60,005 nt of DNA from Bacteroidaceae bacterium (GCA_011959205.1 BLLV01000105.1:1-60005), one strand, 5' to 3'. Shown: positions 36,805-47,024, numbered from the stretch's first letter. The notes: a model not told the origin generated them from the sequence alone. Made by a program: numbers and translations.

Positions 36805-38232
36805 ATGAATATACAGAAAATATTGCTTCGAATAGCACTGTTTATACAAGTCGGCATGTACACAGCATGTTCCGACAACGGGCAAGGAGCACAGAATCTG
36901 CCCGACACACCACATATATGCTTTAACGGCGAAGTACAAAAAACCACCGCCACCCGTGCCGCCGATGGTGACAAAGAAGAAAACACCGGCGACCCCATAA
37001 GTTCTGAAAATGATTATGGAGAAATACACATCCATGCATTTGTGGAAGAAGCCGGAGAAGATGCCGGCTTTCTGACCGACGGCACCTACGTCACACACAA
37101 AGGAGGTACTTCCGGAACACTGGAAGCAAAAAAAGACGAAGAAAAACTAGCGTGGTTCAACACCACAGCCAGTCACTATTTCCATGCCTGGACCACTCCG
37201 AAGGGGGTGACCATGGATAAGGATGCAAATACAACGGAAGGAACCGTGAGTTTTGTTCCTGTCGATGAGGATCATGAGAACCATACCGAAATAAACAGGA
37301 AAAACAATATCGACTTGGAAAGATTCATCGCTACACAAAAAGGACCGGTGTCCTATCGCACCAATGGAAGTTATGTAGCCTTGAATTTCCGCCATTTGGT
37401 AAGTAAAATAACCATTACCGGAGTAGAGAGAACAAAACGGGACAATGGAACCGAGTGGCTGGACCCTGTGAAAATCACTTTTCCCGACATGCCCCAAACC
37501 GCTACATTTCATACAGGAGTAAGTGAAGACGGACATACAGGCCAACCCGAAGTGACAGCCAATGCGGACGGAAAAAAAGGACTTAGTTTCAATGCTGTGT
37601 CACATATGGGTGAAAACAACGGAGAAATACTTCGCTATCCTTTTTATCTTCCACCATTCAAATTTGCCGAATGTGGTGAATTTATAGTGGAAGGCTACCA
37701 CGAGGGAGGCTATTGCGGTCCCTACTATGGACATTTGGCAAATATACAGGGATTAAGCGAGTTGGGAGAGTTGAAAGCCGGTGAACATATAGAACTCTTC
37801 CTGAAAGTGAAAGATGGAAAAGTGTTCGGAGTCTCTTCAACTATTTTAGGCTGGAATGACAATCTGAATAAGAATTCGGGACACTCTCCCAAACACAAAG
37901 GTATTTATAATGCTGATGATTTAAGACGGCTTTATGATTATTGCAAGGCCTTGGAAAAAGGAGAAAACCCCGATGAAACCATGATAGAAAACCTGTATAG
38001 TGTTAAAAAAGATGAAAACGGCAATGAAATCAAAGTCATACGTCTTTATAATGACATTAACCTGAAAGATTATAATCTTTATATGGCATGGATACCTTGG
38101 TGGACAATGCATAATTTTATCTTCGACGGAATGGGACATAACATTGTATCTCATAGTGATCCATTCTTCGTTACCGACAGTAAACCAGACAATATCAAGA
38201 ATTTCTATCAGGATGGTGAAAAATACCAATAA
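36805..38232 (+). CDS. Fimbrillin-family lipoprotein with a truncated second domain
   Basis: 475 residues. Lipobox GMYTAC. The fimbrillin core has YVALNFRHLVSKITITGVER, LRYPFYLPPFKFAECGEF and LKAGEHIELFLKVKDGKVFG, ending ILGWNDNLNKN. A second domain begins GIYNADDLRRLYDYCKAL as in the two upstream adhesins, reaches FDGMGHNIVSHSDPFF, but stops soon after, without the Gly-rich repeats of its relatives. Its last 20 bases overlap the HTH-repeat gene. It may be a shortened adhesin. Confidence 0.8.
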   Translation: MNIQKILLRIALFIQVGMYTACSDNGQGAQNLPDTPHICFNGEVQKTTATRAADGDKEENTGDPISSENDYGEIHIHAFVEEAGEDAGFLTDGTYVTHKGGTSGTLEAKKDEEKLAWFNTTASHYFHAWTTPKGVTMDKDANTTEGTVSFVPVDEDHENHTEINRKNNIDLERFIATQKGPVSYRTNGSYVALNFRHLVSKITITGVERTKRDNGTEWLDPVKITFPDMPQTATFHTGVSEDGHTGQPEVTANADGKKGLSFNAVSHMGENNGEILRYPFYLPPFKFAECGEFIVEGYHEGGYCGPYYGHLANIQGLSELGELKAGEHIELFLKVKDGKVFGVSSTILGWNDNLNKNSGHSPKHKGIYNADDLRRLYDYCKALEKGENPDETMIENLYSVKKDENGNEIKVIRLYNDINLKDYNLYMAWIPWWTMHNFIFDGMGHNIVSHSDPFFVTDSKPDNIKNFYQDGEKYQ

Positions 38233-39481
38233 ACAAAAACAAGCCCATCCCGAAACCATAGCCAAATATGCCGAAGCGATCCACCTTTACCGCACCACGC
38301 AAATGAGCTGCCGCGCCATTTGCGAACGGTGCGGAGTAAGCACCAAAGGATTCGCAACATACCTGAACCGCTACCACCGGGAACTGCTTCTGAAAAGATA
38401 TGGCGTGGAAGCCGACCAGAAAACGGCGGAAAACATCAAACTACGAAAGAAATTCGGACAAACACCTGCAGCACACCAAAAGTATAAACAGGCGGTGAAT
38501 GCTTGTGACCACATAGACTACTTGTCCTACAACGTATCACAAATAGCACACGAATTTCATTTGGACGGATCGGCCCTTGCCAACCAACTCAAGGCACACT
38601 ATCCCCACATACCCGAAAGAAGAGAAAAAGAACGGACCAGACGATGCCTGAACGACAACAAGCAACGAGGCGTCCGTCCGGAAAGCAAAGCACGCTATGC
38701 GGAAGCCGTGGAAATGCTGCATGCCGCCGACCGGAGCATACGGCAGGTGGCCGAAAAATGCAACGTGTCATACAGCGGACTGAAACAGCATCTGCTGTTC
38801 TATCACAAAGACTTGATAGAAAAAAGAAGAAAAAAACGTATGGAATGCCGGGGAAATACCCTGCCAGGAACCCTGAACGGAAACGGAAAGACACGCCGCC
38901 CCGATCCGCATACAGTAGAAACTTATCGGGAGGCATCCCACTTATACCGTACCACCACACTGACTGTAAGCGAAATAGCCGAACAAACACACGTAACCGA
39001 AAGCGGATTCCGCTCTTACCTGCGCACCTGGCACCGGGAATGGATGATGGAACGCAGAGGAGTTGTCGTGCCACCCGAAGGGACGTCTGTCGATTTGTCC
39101 GCATCCAAACGATACCGGAAATCTGCCGCCGCAAAATATGAACCTGCCATCCGGAAACTGAAAGAAAACAAACAGACCATGGCGGAAGTAGCCCGTGAAT
39201 TCGGACTGCATCCCGAATCTTTCCGCAACTACTTGCACGAACATGAACCACAACTGGCCGAAAGTCTGGGAAAAACCTCCGCGGCAAACGGAAAGATCCT
39301 GTCAAAGAACTGTATGGAAAAATATGCCGAAGCAATGAGAATCTATGAAACCACCCCTGAAAACCTGAAATCTATCGCTCAACGATTAGGACTGCCTTAC
39401 AACAGCGTGGGAGGATTTATCCGGCGGAACTTTCCGGACGTCATTGAACGACACAACCAACTGGTAGCAGAGAGGATATAG
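38213..39481 (+). CDS. Protein of six tandem helix-turn-helix-like repeats
   Basis: 422 residues, cytoplasmic, very basic. Six units of about 55-70 residues follow the pattern K-Y-x-E-A-hhhYRTT-x6-IAE-x3-V-x3-GF-x2-YL-x3-H. They start near YAEAIHLYRTT, YKQAVNACDH, YAEAVEMLHA, YREASHLYRTT, YEPAIRKLKE and YAEAMRIYET. Each holds a likely HTH (for example VSEIAEQTHVTESGFRSYL). It overlaps the last fimbrial gene by 20 bp (ATG 38213, stop of the previous 38230-38232), so it is made from the same transcript. It probably binds DNA at a long or repeated target. Its place recalls terminal regulators of phase-variable loci, but this is inference; no target is shown. Confidence 0.8.
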   Translation: MVKNTNKQKQAHPETIAKYAEAIHLYRTTQMSCRAICERCGVSTKGFATYLNRYHRELLLKRYGVEADQKTAENIKLRKKFGQTPAAHQKYKQAVNACDHIDYLSYNVSQIAHEFHLDGSALANQLKAHYPHIPERREKERTRRCLNDNKQRGVRPESKARYAEAVEMLHAADRSIRQVAEKCNVSYSGLKQHLLFYHKDLIEKRRKKRMECRGNTLPGTLNGNGKTRRPDPHTVETYREASHLYRTTTLTVSEIAEQTHVTESGFRSYLRTWHREWMMERRGVVVPPEGTSVDLSASKRYRKSAAAKYEPAIRKLKENKQTMAEVAREFGLHPESFRNYLHEHEPQLAESLGKTSAANGKILSKNCMEKYAEAMRIYETTPENLKSIAQRLGLPYNSVGGFIRRNFPDVIERHNQLVAERI

Positions 39482-39499
39482 ATGAAGCATCATCTATAT
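39476..39499 (+). terminator. Hairpin at the end of the fimbrial operon
   Basis: ATATAGATGA (39476-39485) and TCATCTATAT (39490-39499) form a perfect 10-bp stem with a 4-base loop AGCA. It begins at the stop codon of the HTH-repeat gene. No T run follows at once, so it may be a weak terminator or an mRNA end stabiliser. Confidence 0.5.
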
Positions 39500-39656
39500 C
39501 TTACCACGACTATTTTGTATGAATAAATACAATAAATTTGGGAGATGTATATATTAAATATATACCTTCCCAAAAATGTCAATAAAAAGAAATCAGCATA
39601 TCTGACAAGAAAGTTTTTTATTTCCTGTTATTTCCATATATCTCCCCGACTTTCAT

Positions 39657-39664
39657 TATCTTTG
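39657..39664 (+). promoter_or_regulatory. -7 box for leuS (TATCTTTG)
   Basis: A perfect TAnnTTTG match 42 bp before the leuS ATG. The -33 region has no clear TTTG. Confidence 0.65.
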
Positions 39665-39706
39665 CAATCACTTAATAACAAAGATATTAAATAACAAAAA
39701 TAGATC

Positions 39707-42541
39707 ATGGAATACAATTTCAGAGAGATTGAAAAAAAATGGCAGCAAAGATGGGTAGAGAACCATACCTATCAAGTGACCGAAGACGAAAGCAAAAAGA
39801 AATTCTACGTACTGAACATGTTCCCCTATCCATCGGGAGCCGGACTGCACGTAGGACACCCGCTGGGATACATAGCCAGTGATATTTATGCCCGTTACAA
39901 ACGCTTGCAAGGTTTCAACGTGCTGAACCCGATGGGATATGACGCATACGGGCTTCCTGCAGAACAATACGCCATCCAAACCGGGCAACACCCTGCCATC
40001 ACCACTGTGAACAACATCAACCGCTATCGTGAACAGTTGGATAAAATCGGTTTCTCTTTTGATTGGAACCGTGAGGTACGTACTTGCGAGCCAGGCTATT
40101 ACCATTGGACTCAGTGGGCTTTCCAACAAATGTTCAACAGTTATTATTGTAACGACACGCAGCAGGCACGCCCCATCAGCGAACTAGCGGAAGCATTTGC
40201 CCGGTACGGCAACGAAGGACTGAATGCGGCTTGCAGCGAAGAACTCAGCTTTACCGCTGAAGAATGGAATGCCAAAAGCGAAAAAGAACAACAGGAAATC
40301 CTGATGAACTACCGCATCGCCTATCTGGGCGAAACGATGGTGAACTGGTGTCCGCAACTGGGAACCGTGCTTGCCAATGACGAAGTGGTGGATGGAGTTT
40401 CGGAACGTGGCGGCTTCCCCGTCGTTCAGAAAAAAATGCGCCAATGGTGCCTGCGCGTTTCGGCTTATGCGCAACGGCTGCTGGACGGACTGGATACAGT
40501 GGACTGGACAGACTCGCTGAAAGAAACACAGCGCAACTGGATCGGCCGTTCGGAAGGTACGGAAGTACAATTCAAAGTAAAGGACAGCGATATCGAATTC
40601 ACCATCTTTACCACCCGTGCAGACACCATGTTCGGTGTAACCTTTATGGTACTGGCTCCGGAGAGCGAACTGGTTGCCCAACTGACCACCGAAGCACAGA
40701 AAGCCGAAGTGGAAGCCTATCTGGACCGCACTAAGAAACGTACGGAACGCGAACGTATCGCCGACCGCCGCGTGACCGGTGTATTCAGCGGTTCATACGC
40801 CATCAATCCGTTTACCGGCGATGCTGTTCCCGTATGGATCAGTGATTATGTATTGGCAGGTTATGGTACAGGGGCTATCATGGCCGTTCCTGCCCACGAC
40901 AGCCGCGACTACGCTTTTGCAAAACATTTCGACCTGCCTGTCGTTCCGTTGGTAGAAGGTTGCGATGTCAGCGAAGAAAGTTTCGATGCCAAAGAAGGTA
41001 TTGTCTGCAACTCACCCCGCAAGGATGTCACTCCTTATTGTGACCTTTCTTTAAACGGACTGACCATCAAAGAAGCTATCGCAGCTACCAAAGAATATGT
41101 GAAAGCCCACAACTTGGGACGCGTGAAAGTGAACTACCGTCTTCGTGACGCCATCTTCTCACGCCAGCGTTATTGGGGCGAACCGTTCCCTGTATATTAC
41201 AAAGACGGTATGCCTTATATGATTGACTCGTCCAAATTGCCGCTTGAACTTCCCGAAGTGGCTAAGTTCCTGCCGACCGAGACAGGCGAACCTCCATTGG
41301 GACATGCCACCAAGTGGGCTTGGGATGTGGAAAAAGGTGAAGTAGTGGAAAACTCTTTGATTGACAACGTCACTATATTCCCGCTGGAGCTGAACACTAT
41401 GCCAGGCTTTGCCGGTTCATCCGCCTACTACCTGCGCTATATGGACCCGCACAACGACCAGGCACTGGTATCGGAAAAGGCAGATCACTACTGGCAAAAT
41501 GTAGATCTCTATGTAGGCGGTACGGAACATGCTACGGGCCACTTGATTTATTCTCGTTTCTGGAACAAGTTCCTGCACGATCTGGGCGCGAGCATCAAGG
41601 AAGAACCTTTCCAGAAATTAGTGAACCAGGGAATGATTCAGGGACGGAGCAACTTTGTATATCGCATCAAAGACACCAACACCTTTGTGTCACTGAACCT
41701 GAAAGACCAGTACGAAACCACTCCGCTGCACGTGGATGTGAACATCGTATCCAATGATATTCTGGATGTAGAAGCTTTCAAGGCATGGCGTCCCGAGTAT
41801 AACGATGCAGAGTTTATCCTGGAAGATGGAAAATACATCTGCGGATGGGCGGTAGAGAAGATGAGTAAATCCATGTACAATGTGGTCAATCCGGACATGA
41901 TTGTCGAAAGATACGGTGCCGACACGCTACGTATGTACGAAATGTTCCTCGGCCCGGTAGAGCAGTCCAAACCTTGGGATACCAATGGCATTGACGGTGT
42001 TCACCGTTTCTTGAAGAAACTGTGGAATCTGTTCTATAGCCGTACAGACGAATTCCTGCCTGTAGAGGAGGAACCGACTAAAGAAGAGTTGAAAGCAATC
42101 CATAAGCTGATCAAAAAGGTGACCGGAGATATTGAAACATTCTCTTACAACACCTCCATCAGTGCCTTCATGATTTGCGTGAACGAACTGACTTCATTGA
42201 AATGCCGCAATAAAGAGGTATTGGGCAATCTCATCATCCTGCTGGCTCCCTTTGCTCCACACTGTGCAGAAGAACTTTGGGAAGCTTTGGGAAATACCGA
42301 TAGCGTATGCGATGCACAATGGCCTGCATTCAATGAAGATTACCTGAAAGAAGACACGGTGAAATATACAATCTCTTTCAATGGTAAAGCACGCTTCACC
42401 ATGGAGTTCGCTGCTGATGCCGATAACAACACCATTCAGACGACAGTTATGGCAGATGAACAAGCCCAGAAATGGATTGAAGGAAGGACTCCGAAGAAAG
42501 TGATTATCGTTCCGAAGAAGATTGTAAACATCGTACTATAA
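39707..42541 (+). CDS. leuS: Leucyl-tRNA synthetase
   Basis: Charges tRNA-Leu. The 944 residues are the full length of a bacterial Leu[19 protein letters not shown] contains the HIGH-type motif (HVGH), [11 protein letters not shown] the KMSKS motif, and [17 protein letters not shown] begins the CP1 editing domain. There is a C-terminal anticodon-binding and small tail domain. A -7 box stands 42 bp upstream. Confidence 0.98.
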   Translation: MEYNFREIEKKWQQRWVENHTYQVTEDESKKKFYVLNMFPYPSGAGLHVGHPLGYIASDIYARYKRLQGFNVLNPMGYDAYGLPAEQYAIQTGQHPAITTVNNINRYREQLDKIGFSFDWNREVRTCEPGYYHWTQWAFQQMFNSYYCNDTQQARPISELAEAFARYGNEGLNAACSEELSFTAEEWNAKSEKEQQEILMNYRIAYLGETMVNWCPQLGTVLANDEVVDGVSERGGFPVVQKKMRQWCLRVSAYAQRLLDGLDTVDWTDSLKETQRNWIGRSEGTEVQFKVKDSDIEFTIFTTRADTMFGVTFMVLAPESELVAQLTTEAQKAEVEAYLDRTKKRTERERIADRRVTGVFSGSYAINPFTGDAVPVWISDYVLAGYGTGAIMAVPAHDSRDYAFAKHFDLPVVPLVEGCDVSEESFDAKEGIVCNSPRKDVTPYCDLSLNGLTIKEAIAATKEYVKAHNLGRVKVNYRLRDAIFSRQRYWGEPFPVYYKDGMPYMIDSSKLPLELPEVAKFLPTETGEPPLGHATKWAWDVEKGEVVENSLIDNVTIFPLELNTMPGFAGSSAYYLRYMDPHNDQALVSEKADHYWQNVDLYVGGTEHATGHLIYSRFWNKFLHDLGASIKEEPFQKLVNQGMIQGRSNFVYRIKDTNTFVSLNLKDQYETTPLHVDVNIVSNDILDVEAFKAWRPEYNDAEFILEDGKYICGWAVEKMSKSMYNVVNPDMIVERYGADTLRMYEMFLGPVEQSKPWDTNGIDGVHRFLKKLWNLFYSRTDEFLPVEEEPTKEELKAIHKLIKKVTGDIETFSYNTSISAFMICVNELTSLKCRNKEVLGNLIILLAPFAPHCAEELWEALGNTDSVCDAQWPAFNEDYLKEDTVKYTISFNGKARFTMEFAADADNNTIQTTVMADEQAQKWIEGRTPKKVIIVPKKIVNIVL

Positions 42542-42547
42542 TCATCC

Positions 42548-43444
42548 ATGGATCAAATATTAAAACTCAGAGCCGGCAGAGAAGTAAAGGACTATTTAGC
42601 CATTACTTTCGGACTGATTTGTTATGCATTAGGATGGGCAGCATTTTTGCTGCCCTATCAAATAACGACAGGTGGAGTGACTGGTATTTCGGCCATTATC
42701 TATTATGTGACAGGCATCGAAATTCAAGTCTCTTATTTTATCATCAATGCTATCTTCCTAGGGTTCGCATTGAAAATACTAGGGCCAAAATTCAGTCTGA
42801 AGACCATTTATGCCATCTTTATGCTGACATTCCTATTATGGCTCTTTCAAACATTGCTGAAAAGCCCGGATGGTACACTGCCACAGTTATTAGGGCCGGG
42901 ACAGGAATTTATGGCTTGTGTTATCGGAGCCGGACTGTTAGGTTTCGGCATCGGTATTGTATTCTGCAATAACGGAAGTACCGGCGGTACGGATATCATT
43001 GCCTGGATTATCAATAAATACAAAGATGTAACCCTGGGCCGCATGATGATGTATTGCGACATTGTCATTATCTCTTCCTGCTACTTCATCTTCCACGACT
43101 GGAAACGGGTGCTGTTCGGCTTTTGTGTCTTGTTTATCATGAGCATTGTGATTGATTATGTGATTAACAGCACGCGTCAGTCGGTTCAGTTCCTTATCTT
43201 CTCGCGCAAGCACGATGAAATAGCCGAAGGAATCACCAAACAGATAGACCGTGGAGTCACCCTGCTGGACGGTACAGGATGGTATAGCAAACAAGGAATC
43301 AAGGTGGTAGTGGTATTGGCCAAGAAAAGCCAGTCGCTGGACATATTCCGATTAGTGAAAGACATAGACCCCAACGCGTTTATATCACAAAGCAATGTAG
43401 TGGGAGTGTATGGCGAAGGGTTCGATACGCTGAAAGTGAAATAA
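42548..43444 (+). CDS. YitT family membrane protein (DUF161/DUF2179)
   Basis: 298 residues. Five to six membrane helices in the first 200 residues (LPYQITTGGVTGISAIIYYVTG, FGIGIVFCNNGSTGGTDIIAWIIN), followed by a cytoplasmic DUF2179 domain (GVTLLDGTGWYSKQGIKVVVVLAKK, ISQSNVVGVYGEGFD). The transport role of the family is not well defined. It lies 6 bp after leuS and is cotranscribed with it; a strong terminator follows. Confidence 0.92.
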   Translation: MDQILKLRAGREVKDYLAITFGLICYALGWAAFLLPYQITTGGVTGISAIIYYVTGIEIQVSYFIINAIFLGFALKILGPKFSLKTIYAIFMLTFLLWLFQTLLKSPDGTLPQLLGPGQEFMACVIGAGLLGFGIGIVFCNNGSTGGTDIIAWIINKYKDVTLGRMMMYCDIVIISSCYFIFHDWKRVLFGFCVLFIMSIVIDYVINSTRQSVQFLIFSRKHDEIAEGITKQIDRGVTLLDGTGWYSKQGIKVVVVLAKKSQSLDIFRLVKDIDPNAFISQSNVVGVYGEGFDTLKVK

Positions 43445-43477
43445 ACAGGCAGCGGAACAACTGAAAACTCCAATTAT

Positions 43478-43520
43478 AAGCGTAACGAATGAGCCGGCAC
43501 AGCTTCGTTACGCTTTTTTA
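43478..43520. terminator. Rho-independent terminator after the leuS operon
   Basis: AAGCGTAACGAA (43478-43489) and TTCGTTACGCTT (43504-43515) form a perfect 12-bp stem, followed by T to 43519. The minus-strand gene also ends here (43528), so it may serve both strands. Confidence 0.88.
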
Positions 43521-43527
43521 ATGGAAT

Positions 43528-44391
43528 TCATCTCCCCTGCATCTGAAAATAAGACGGAGGACCTATGGTAGGATTCCCTCTATTCATCCGGTTCTTGTCA
43601 ATGACCACTTTGTGAAGAAGTTCATACAGTATACCGCCTAGATCTATCCCCAAATCAAACTTGTCGAATTTGTAGCAAGGAGCCACAATGGGTACGGTCT
43701 CCCAGCCGCCACGCAGGGGATTGTAATGACGGCGCACCCCCATCTCCATGCTGAACCGGTCGCTCATGCCCACCGTCAAACTGCCACCGTAGCTGTGTGA
43801 CTGCATGCCGTAGGAGGAGCCACGATAGTAGGAGCCGAATACTTTGAACGCGATGCGCTCCGAAGGGCGGTACATCAGCACGCCCGAGGTGCCCAGTGAT
43901 TGTCCCACGGCAAAAGGCATGTTCATTTTCAAAGCATCCACCCCCACCTGCATGCTCCACTGGTCGTTAAACTGATGGACGTATCCCAATGAAGCCTCGT
44001 TCATGATGCCGATGCCCGGCAAAGTGGCCTGCCCCCCAGCGCCATAAAACGCTCCTTTCTCTCGCCTAAGCAGTATCCCTCCGGTGTTATAGTCCCCACG
44101 AAGCAGAGGAGAGGGATTTATATAATAAGAAGGAACAAGCGGCTTTTTCAACGAAAGATGAAAAAGGGAATCGGAAACCGGAAGCCTGCCGTCGGAAGGA
44201 CAGACCGCCTCCTTGTCGGGCAACACAAACCCTACATCGGACGAGACGAATTCTATGCCTGCCTCACCCGCTGTTCCTGTCCGCAAGCTGTCGCCTGCCA
44301 CACGCCTCACATCTTCCTGCGCCATCGCTACTGATGGCAGAAATACCAACAGCAACAGATATAGCACCTTACACACCGCTTCATGAAACAA
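43528..44391 (-). CDS. Exported protein of unknown function, probable outer-membrane barrel, TTG start
   Basis: 287 residues. A signal peptide (VLYLLLLVFLPSVAMAQ) is followed by an acidic segment and beta-strand-like sequence (GRTQA-free, with LGYVHQFNDQWSMQVGVDAL, FKVFGSYYRGSSYG and MSDRFSMEMGVRRHY). It probably forms a small barrel at the outer membrane. No ATG is near: the start is TTG 44391, with GGAGG 8 bases upstream inside the end of the helicase gene, whose stop is 1 bp away; GTG 44376 is the alternative. Coupled to the SNF2 gene, but without a clear common function. Confidence 0.72.
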   Translation of the reverse strand: MFHEAVCKVLYLLLLVFLPSVAMAQEDVRRVAGDSLRTGTAGEAGIEFVSSDVGFVLPDKEAVCPSDGRLPVSDSLFHLSLKKPLVPSYYINPSPLLRGDYNTGGILLRREKGAFYGAGGQATLPGIGIMNEASLGYVHQFNDQWSMQVGVDALKMNMPFAVGQSLGTSGVLMYRPSERIAFKVFGSYYRGSSYGMQSHSYGGSLTVGMSDRFSMEMGVRRHYNPLRGGWETVPIVAPCYKFDKFDLGIDLGGILYELLHKVVIDKNRMNRGNPTIGPPSYFQMQGR

Positions 44392-44392
44392 T

Positions 44393-46891
44393 TTATTTTC
44401 CTCCTAATAATTTTCCTACCATATTCAATATATTCACAACACTCTCTTTATCGGGAACAGGAATGTTCAAAGATGTTTTTCCCGTCTTCTCATCCACCTT
44501 CACGATGGAATCTACCAGTTTCTGAGTTTCCTGTGGCGACTGCAAGGTACGGGCCAGTCCGCTGAAAAAGGACAACCCTTGCTGAACCAGTTCCTGCGGA
44601 TCTTCCTTTGCTTCCACACCACCGGAAACAGAAGTGGTTCCCCCAACACCCCTTTTCTCCGAAGTTCCGGATGCTTCTTCGGGTTCAAACTCATCTGGGA
44701 AGCCAGCTGACAGAACCGATTCTTTTTCTCCGGATACTTCATCATTCTCTATTTCGGTAACAGCACTGTCCCTATCTATCCTTTCTTCCATATCTTGTGC
44801 TGACAAGGAGTCCGCTCCTTCCTCTTCTTGTCCTTCGGTAGTTTCCGTCATAATCTTGATGGAATCCATAATCTTATCCAACTTACTGTCATCCAAGAAA
44901 ACAGAATCCTGACCATTATCCAGAATACCCTCGAATAAAGAGGACTTGAAGTTCAATGTACTGAGCATCCGTTCCTCGATGGTTCCACTTGCCACCAGAT
45001 TGATTATCTGTATATTACGCTGCTGTCCGATGCGGAATATACGGGCGATGCGCTGCTCCAGCACCGCCGGATTCCAAGGTAAATCCAAATTAATCAGGAC
45101 AGAGGCCACTTGCAAGTTCAGTCCCGTACTGCCGGCATCAGTCGAGATAAAGACGCGACTGTCGGGGTTTTCGATAAAGTTTTCAGTCAGATGACGTCGT
45201 TTTTCGGAAGGAACCCCTCCGTGCAAGTATTCATAGCGCACATCCATGGCATCAAGCTCGGCTGCTATGAGACGCGTCATCCGTTCCCACTGACTGAAGA
45301 TGACCACTTTTTCATCGCCACTATCGAACACGTTGCGGAGGATGTTTATGGTTTCGTCCACTTTTGTATCACACCGAGTTTTCTGGTCAAGAATATAAGT
45401 ACTGTCGCACACCATACGCATTTGGCTCATGAACAGCAGCAACCGCTTGCGGTCCTTTTCACTCAGAAAACGGAAGCGGGTCCATTTATAAACCAACTGG
45501 GCTACCTGTCCCTGGTATTCATCGTGTATTTCGCGCTGTTCCTTGGTCATGGGGACAAACAAAATTTTATCCATCCGCTGGGGAAGCTGTAAGGCTACAT
45601 CCTTTTTGCAACGCCTGATCAAAGACGACTTCAGCTTCTCGCCCACCAAATTCAGGTTTTTATAGCCAATCACTTTTCCTGTGTCCGAAGTAACTACCGT
45701 CTGGTCTATAAATTGATAGTAAGGCCCCAGACAATATTGATCTACAAATTGCATGACCGAATAGAGTTCTTCCAATTTGTTTTCCAGCGGCGTTCCGGAC
45801 AGAACTACGGCATACTCCGACTCTATGTGACGTGCCGATCGTGATATCTGCGTCTTCCAGTTCTTGAGCCGCTGCACTTCATCCATTATCAGGAAATCGG
45901 TATGCAGGGTTTGCAGCAGCTTGATATCATTGCTCATGGCATTGTAAGAAACAATCTTGTAAAAGCATTCGGAAGTGTAGAGTTTCTTGCGCGCCAGATG
46001 ATTGCCTTCCACTACCACGACCGTAGATCCGGTGAAGCGTTCAATCTCTCTTTTCCATTGGTATTTCAATGAAGTGGGACACACAATCAGGACAGAGGCT
46101 ATCAGATTCTTCCGTTTCATCAGTTCCGCCGTACCGATGGCTTGTACAGTCTTTCCCAGCCCCATCTCATCAGCAATGATTGCCTTCCCGGCTTGAAAGG
46201 CAAAACGGATACCTTCTTTCTGATAGGGGTATAAAGAAACTTTGAGAAGCTGGTCCAGCTCCTTATCCGAAAAATCATGCAACAACTGTTTCCTGTAGTG
46301 GAAATCCCGGTTCTCAACAATGAAACTTAAAACATCGTCATACCAACGGAAGGTATTGTCGAGCCGGATGGCCTCCCTCATGAAGTCCATAATATGCAAC
46401 ATGGCCCGGGGGCGCATCACACCGTCTGGTGTAAAATAAGGCTCGGCCAATTGGCGGAACTCATCTTCGTGGTCTGTTCCGATGCGAAGACAAATTTTTC
46501 GTTCCCCCTTGTAAGACAGGTAGAGAGAGGTATAAGAAGGTCTTCCGGCATATATCTTCCGGTGATTCCGGCTTATCCACAACTTTACCGCTTCCAGATG
46601 CTTGCACGACCCCAACTGGCTGGTCTTAAAATCCATACACGAACAATAGTTCCATACACTTTCTTCTCCCCGATAGACTACCCGATATTCATTTTTGGTT
46701 ACTGAATTCACGACTGAATAGTACCCAGGCGAATCTTTCGTGTTATGTTCAAAGATGGCAAAATTCTCTTTTTCGGCAGTCTGTCGGCGTAAAGCTATCT
46801 GCCACTGTTTCAGAGTAAGGTTATCAGGTTTGCAATAATAGGATACTTTCGGAAGTTTCTTGTCGTCTTTTTTTCGGGTATTTTTTGCCAT
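44393..46891 (-). CDS. SNF2-family helicase with a SWIM zinc finger
   Basis: 832 residues. A SWIM-type finger (NYCSCMDFKTSQLGSCKHLEA: C-x-C...C-x-H, ~residues 84-100) is followed by a SNF2/Rad54-like ATPase with ADEMGLGKTVQAI (Walker A), IMDEVQRLKN (DEVQ box), LSGTPLENK, then helicase C with DAGSTGLNLQ and LPWNPAVLEQRIARIFRIGQ. A long acidic, low-complexity linker follows (~690-780). Its role is DNA translocation in transcription or repair; substrate unknown. A TACTTTTG on the minus strand at 46942-46949 is the likely -7 box. Confidence 0.93.
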   Translation of the reverse strand: MAKNTRKKDDKKLPKVSYYCKPDNLTLKQWQIALRRQTAEKENFAIFEHNTKDSPGYYSVVNSVTKNEYRVVYRGEESVWNYCSCMDFKTSQLGSCKHLEAVKLWISRNHRKIYAGRPSYTSLYLSYKGERKICLRIGTDHEDEFRQLAEPYFTPDGVMRPRAMLHIMDFMREAIRLDNTFRWYDDVLSFIVENRDFHYRKQLLHDFSDKELDQLLKVSLYPYQKEGIRFAFQAGKAIIADEMGLGKTVQAIGTAELMKRKNLIASVLIVCPTSLKYQWKREIERFTGSTVVVVEGNHLARKKLYTSECFYKIVSYNAMSNDIKLLQTLHTDFLIMDEVQRLKNWKTQISRSARHIESEYAVVLSGTPLENKLEELYSVMQFVDQYCLGPYYQFIDQTVVTSDTGKVIGYKNLNLVGEKLKSSLIRRCKKDVALQLPQRMDKILFVPMTKEQREIHDEYQGQVAQLVYKWTRFRFLSEKDRKRLLLFMSQMRMVCDSTYILDQKTRCDTKVDETINILRNVFDSGDEKVVIFSQWERMTRLIAAELDAMDVRYEYLHGGVPSEKRRHLTENFIENPDSRVFISTDAGSTGLNLQVASVLINLDLPWNPAVLEQRIARIFRIGQQRNIQIINLVASGTIEERMLSTLNFKSSLFEGILDNGQDSVFLDDSKLDKIMDSIKIMTETTEGQEEEGADSLSAQDMEERIDRDSAVTEIENDEVSGEKESVLSAGFPDEFEPEEASGTSEKRGVGGTTSVSGGVEAKEDPQELVQQGLSFFSGLARTLQSPQETQKLVDSIVKVDEKTGKTSLNIPVPDKESVVNILNMVGKLLGGK

Positions 46892-46941
46892 AAGTATGAT
46901 TAGAATAAAAGGGTGAATACAGTGTGATTTATTCAGTGAAA

Positions 46942-46949
46942 CAAAAGTA
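46942..46949 (-). promoter_or_regulatory. -7 box for the SNF2 helicase operon (TACTTTTG)
   Basis: A TAnnTTTG match on the minus strand, 51 bp before the helicase ATG. No clear -33. Confidence 0.5.
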
Positions 46950-47024
46950 AGAATTTAGTAAGAAAGAAAAAGGATTTTCCGATATATTTTTTCATATTAC
47001 TACTCATCAAGAGAGAATTATCCT

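Noticed and set aside
38589..39335. Large minus-strand ORF of 248 codons opposite the HTH-repeat gene
   Set aside because: It is rich in R, F, C and S as typical of antisense shadows, has no ribosome site, and the plus strand shows clear repeated protein units.
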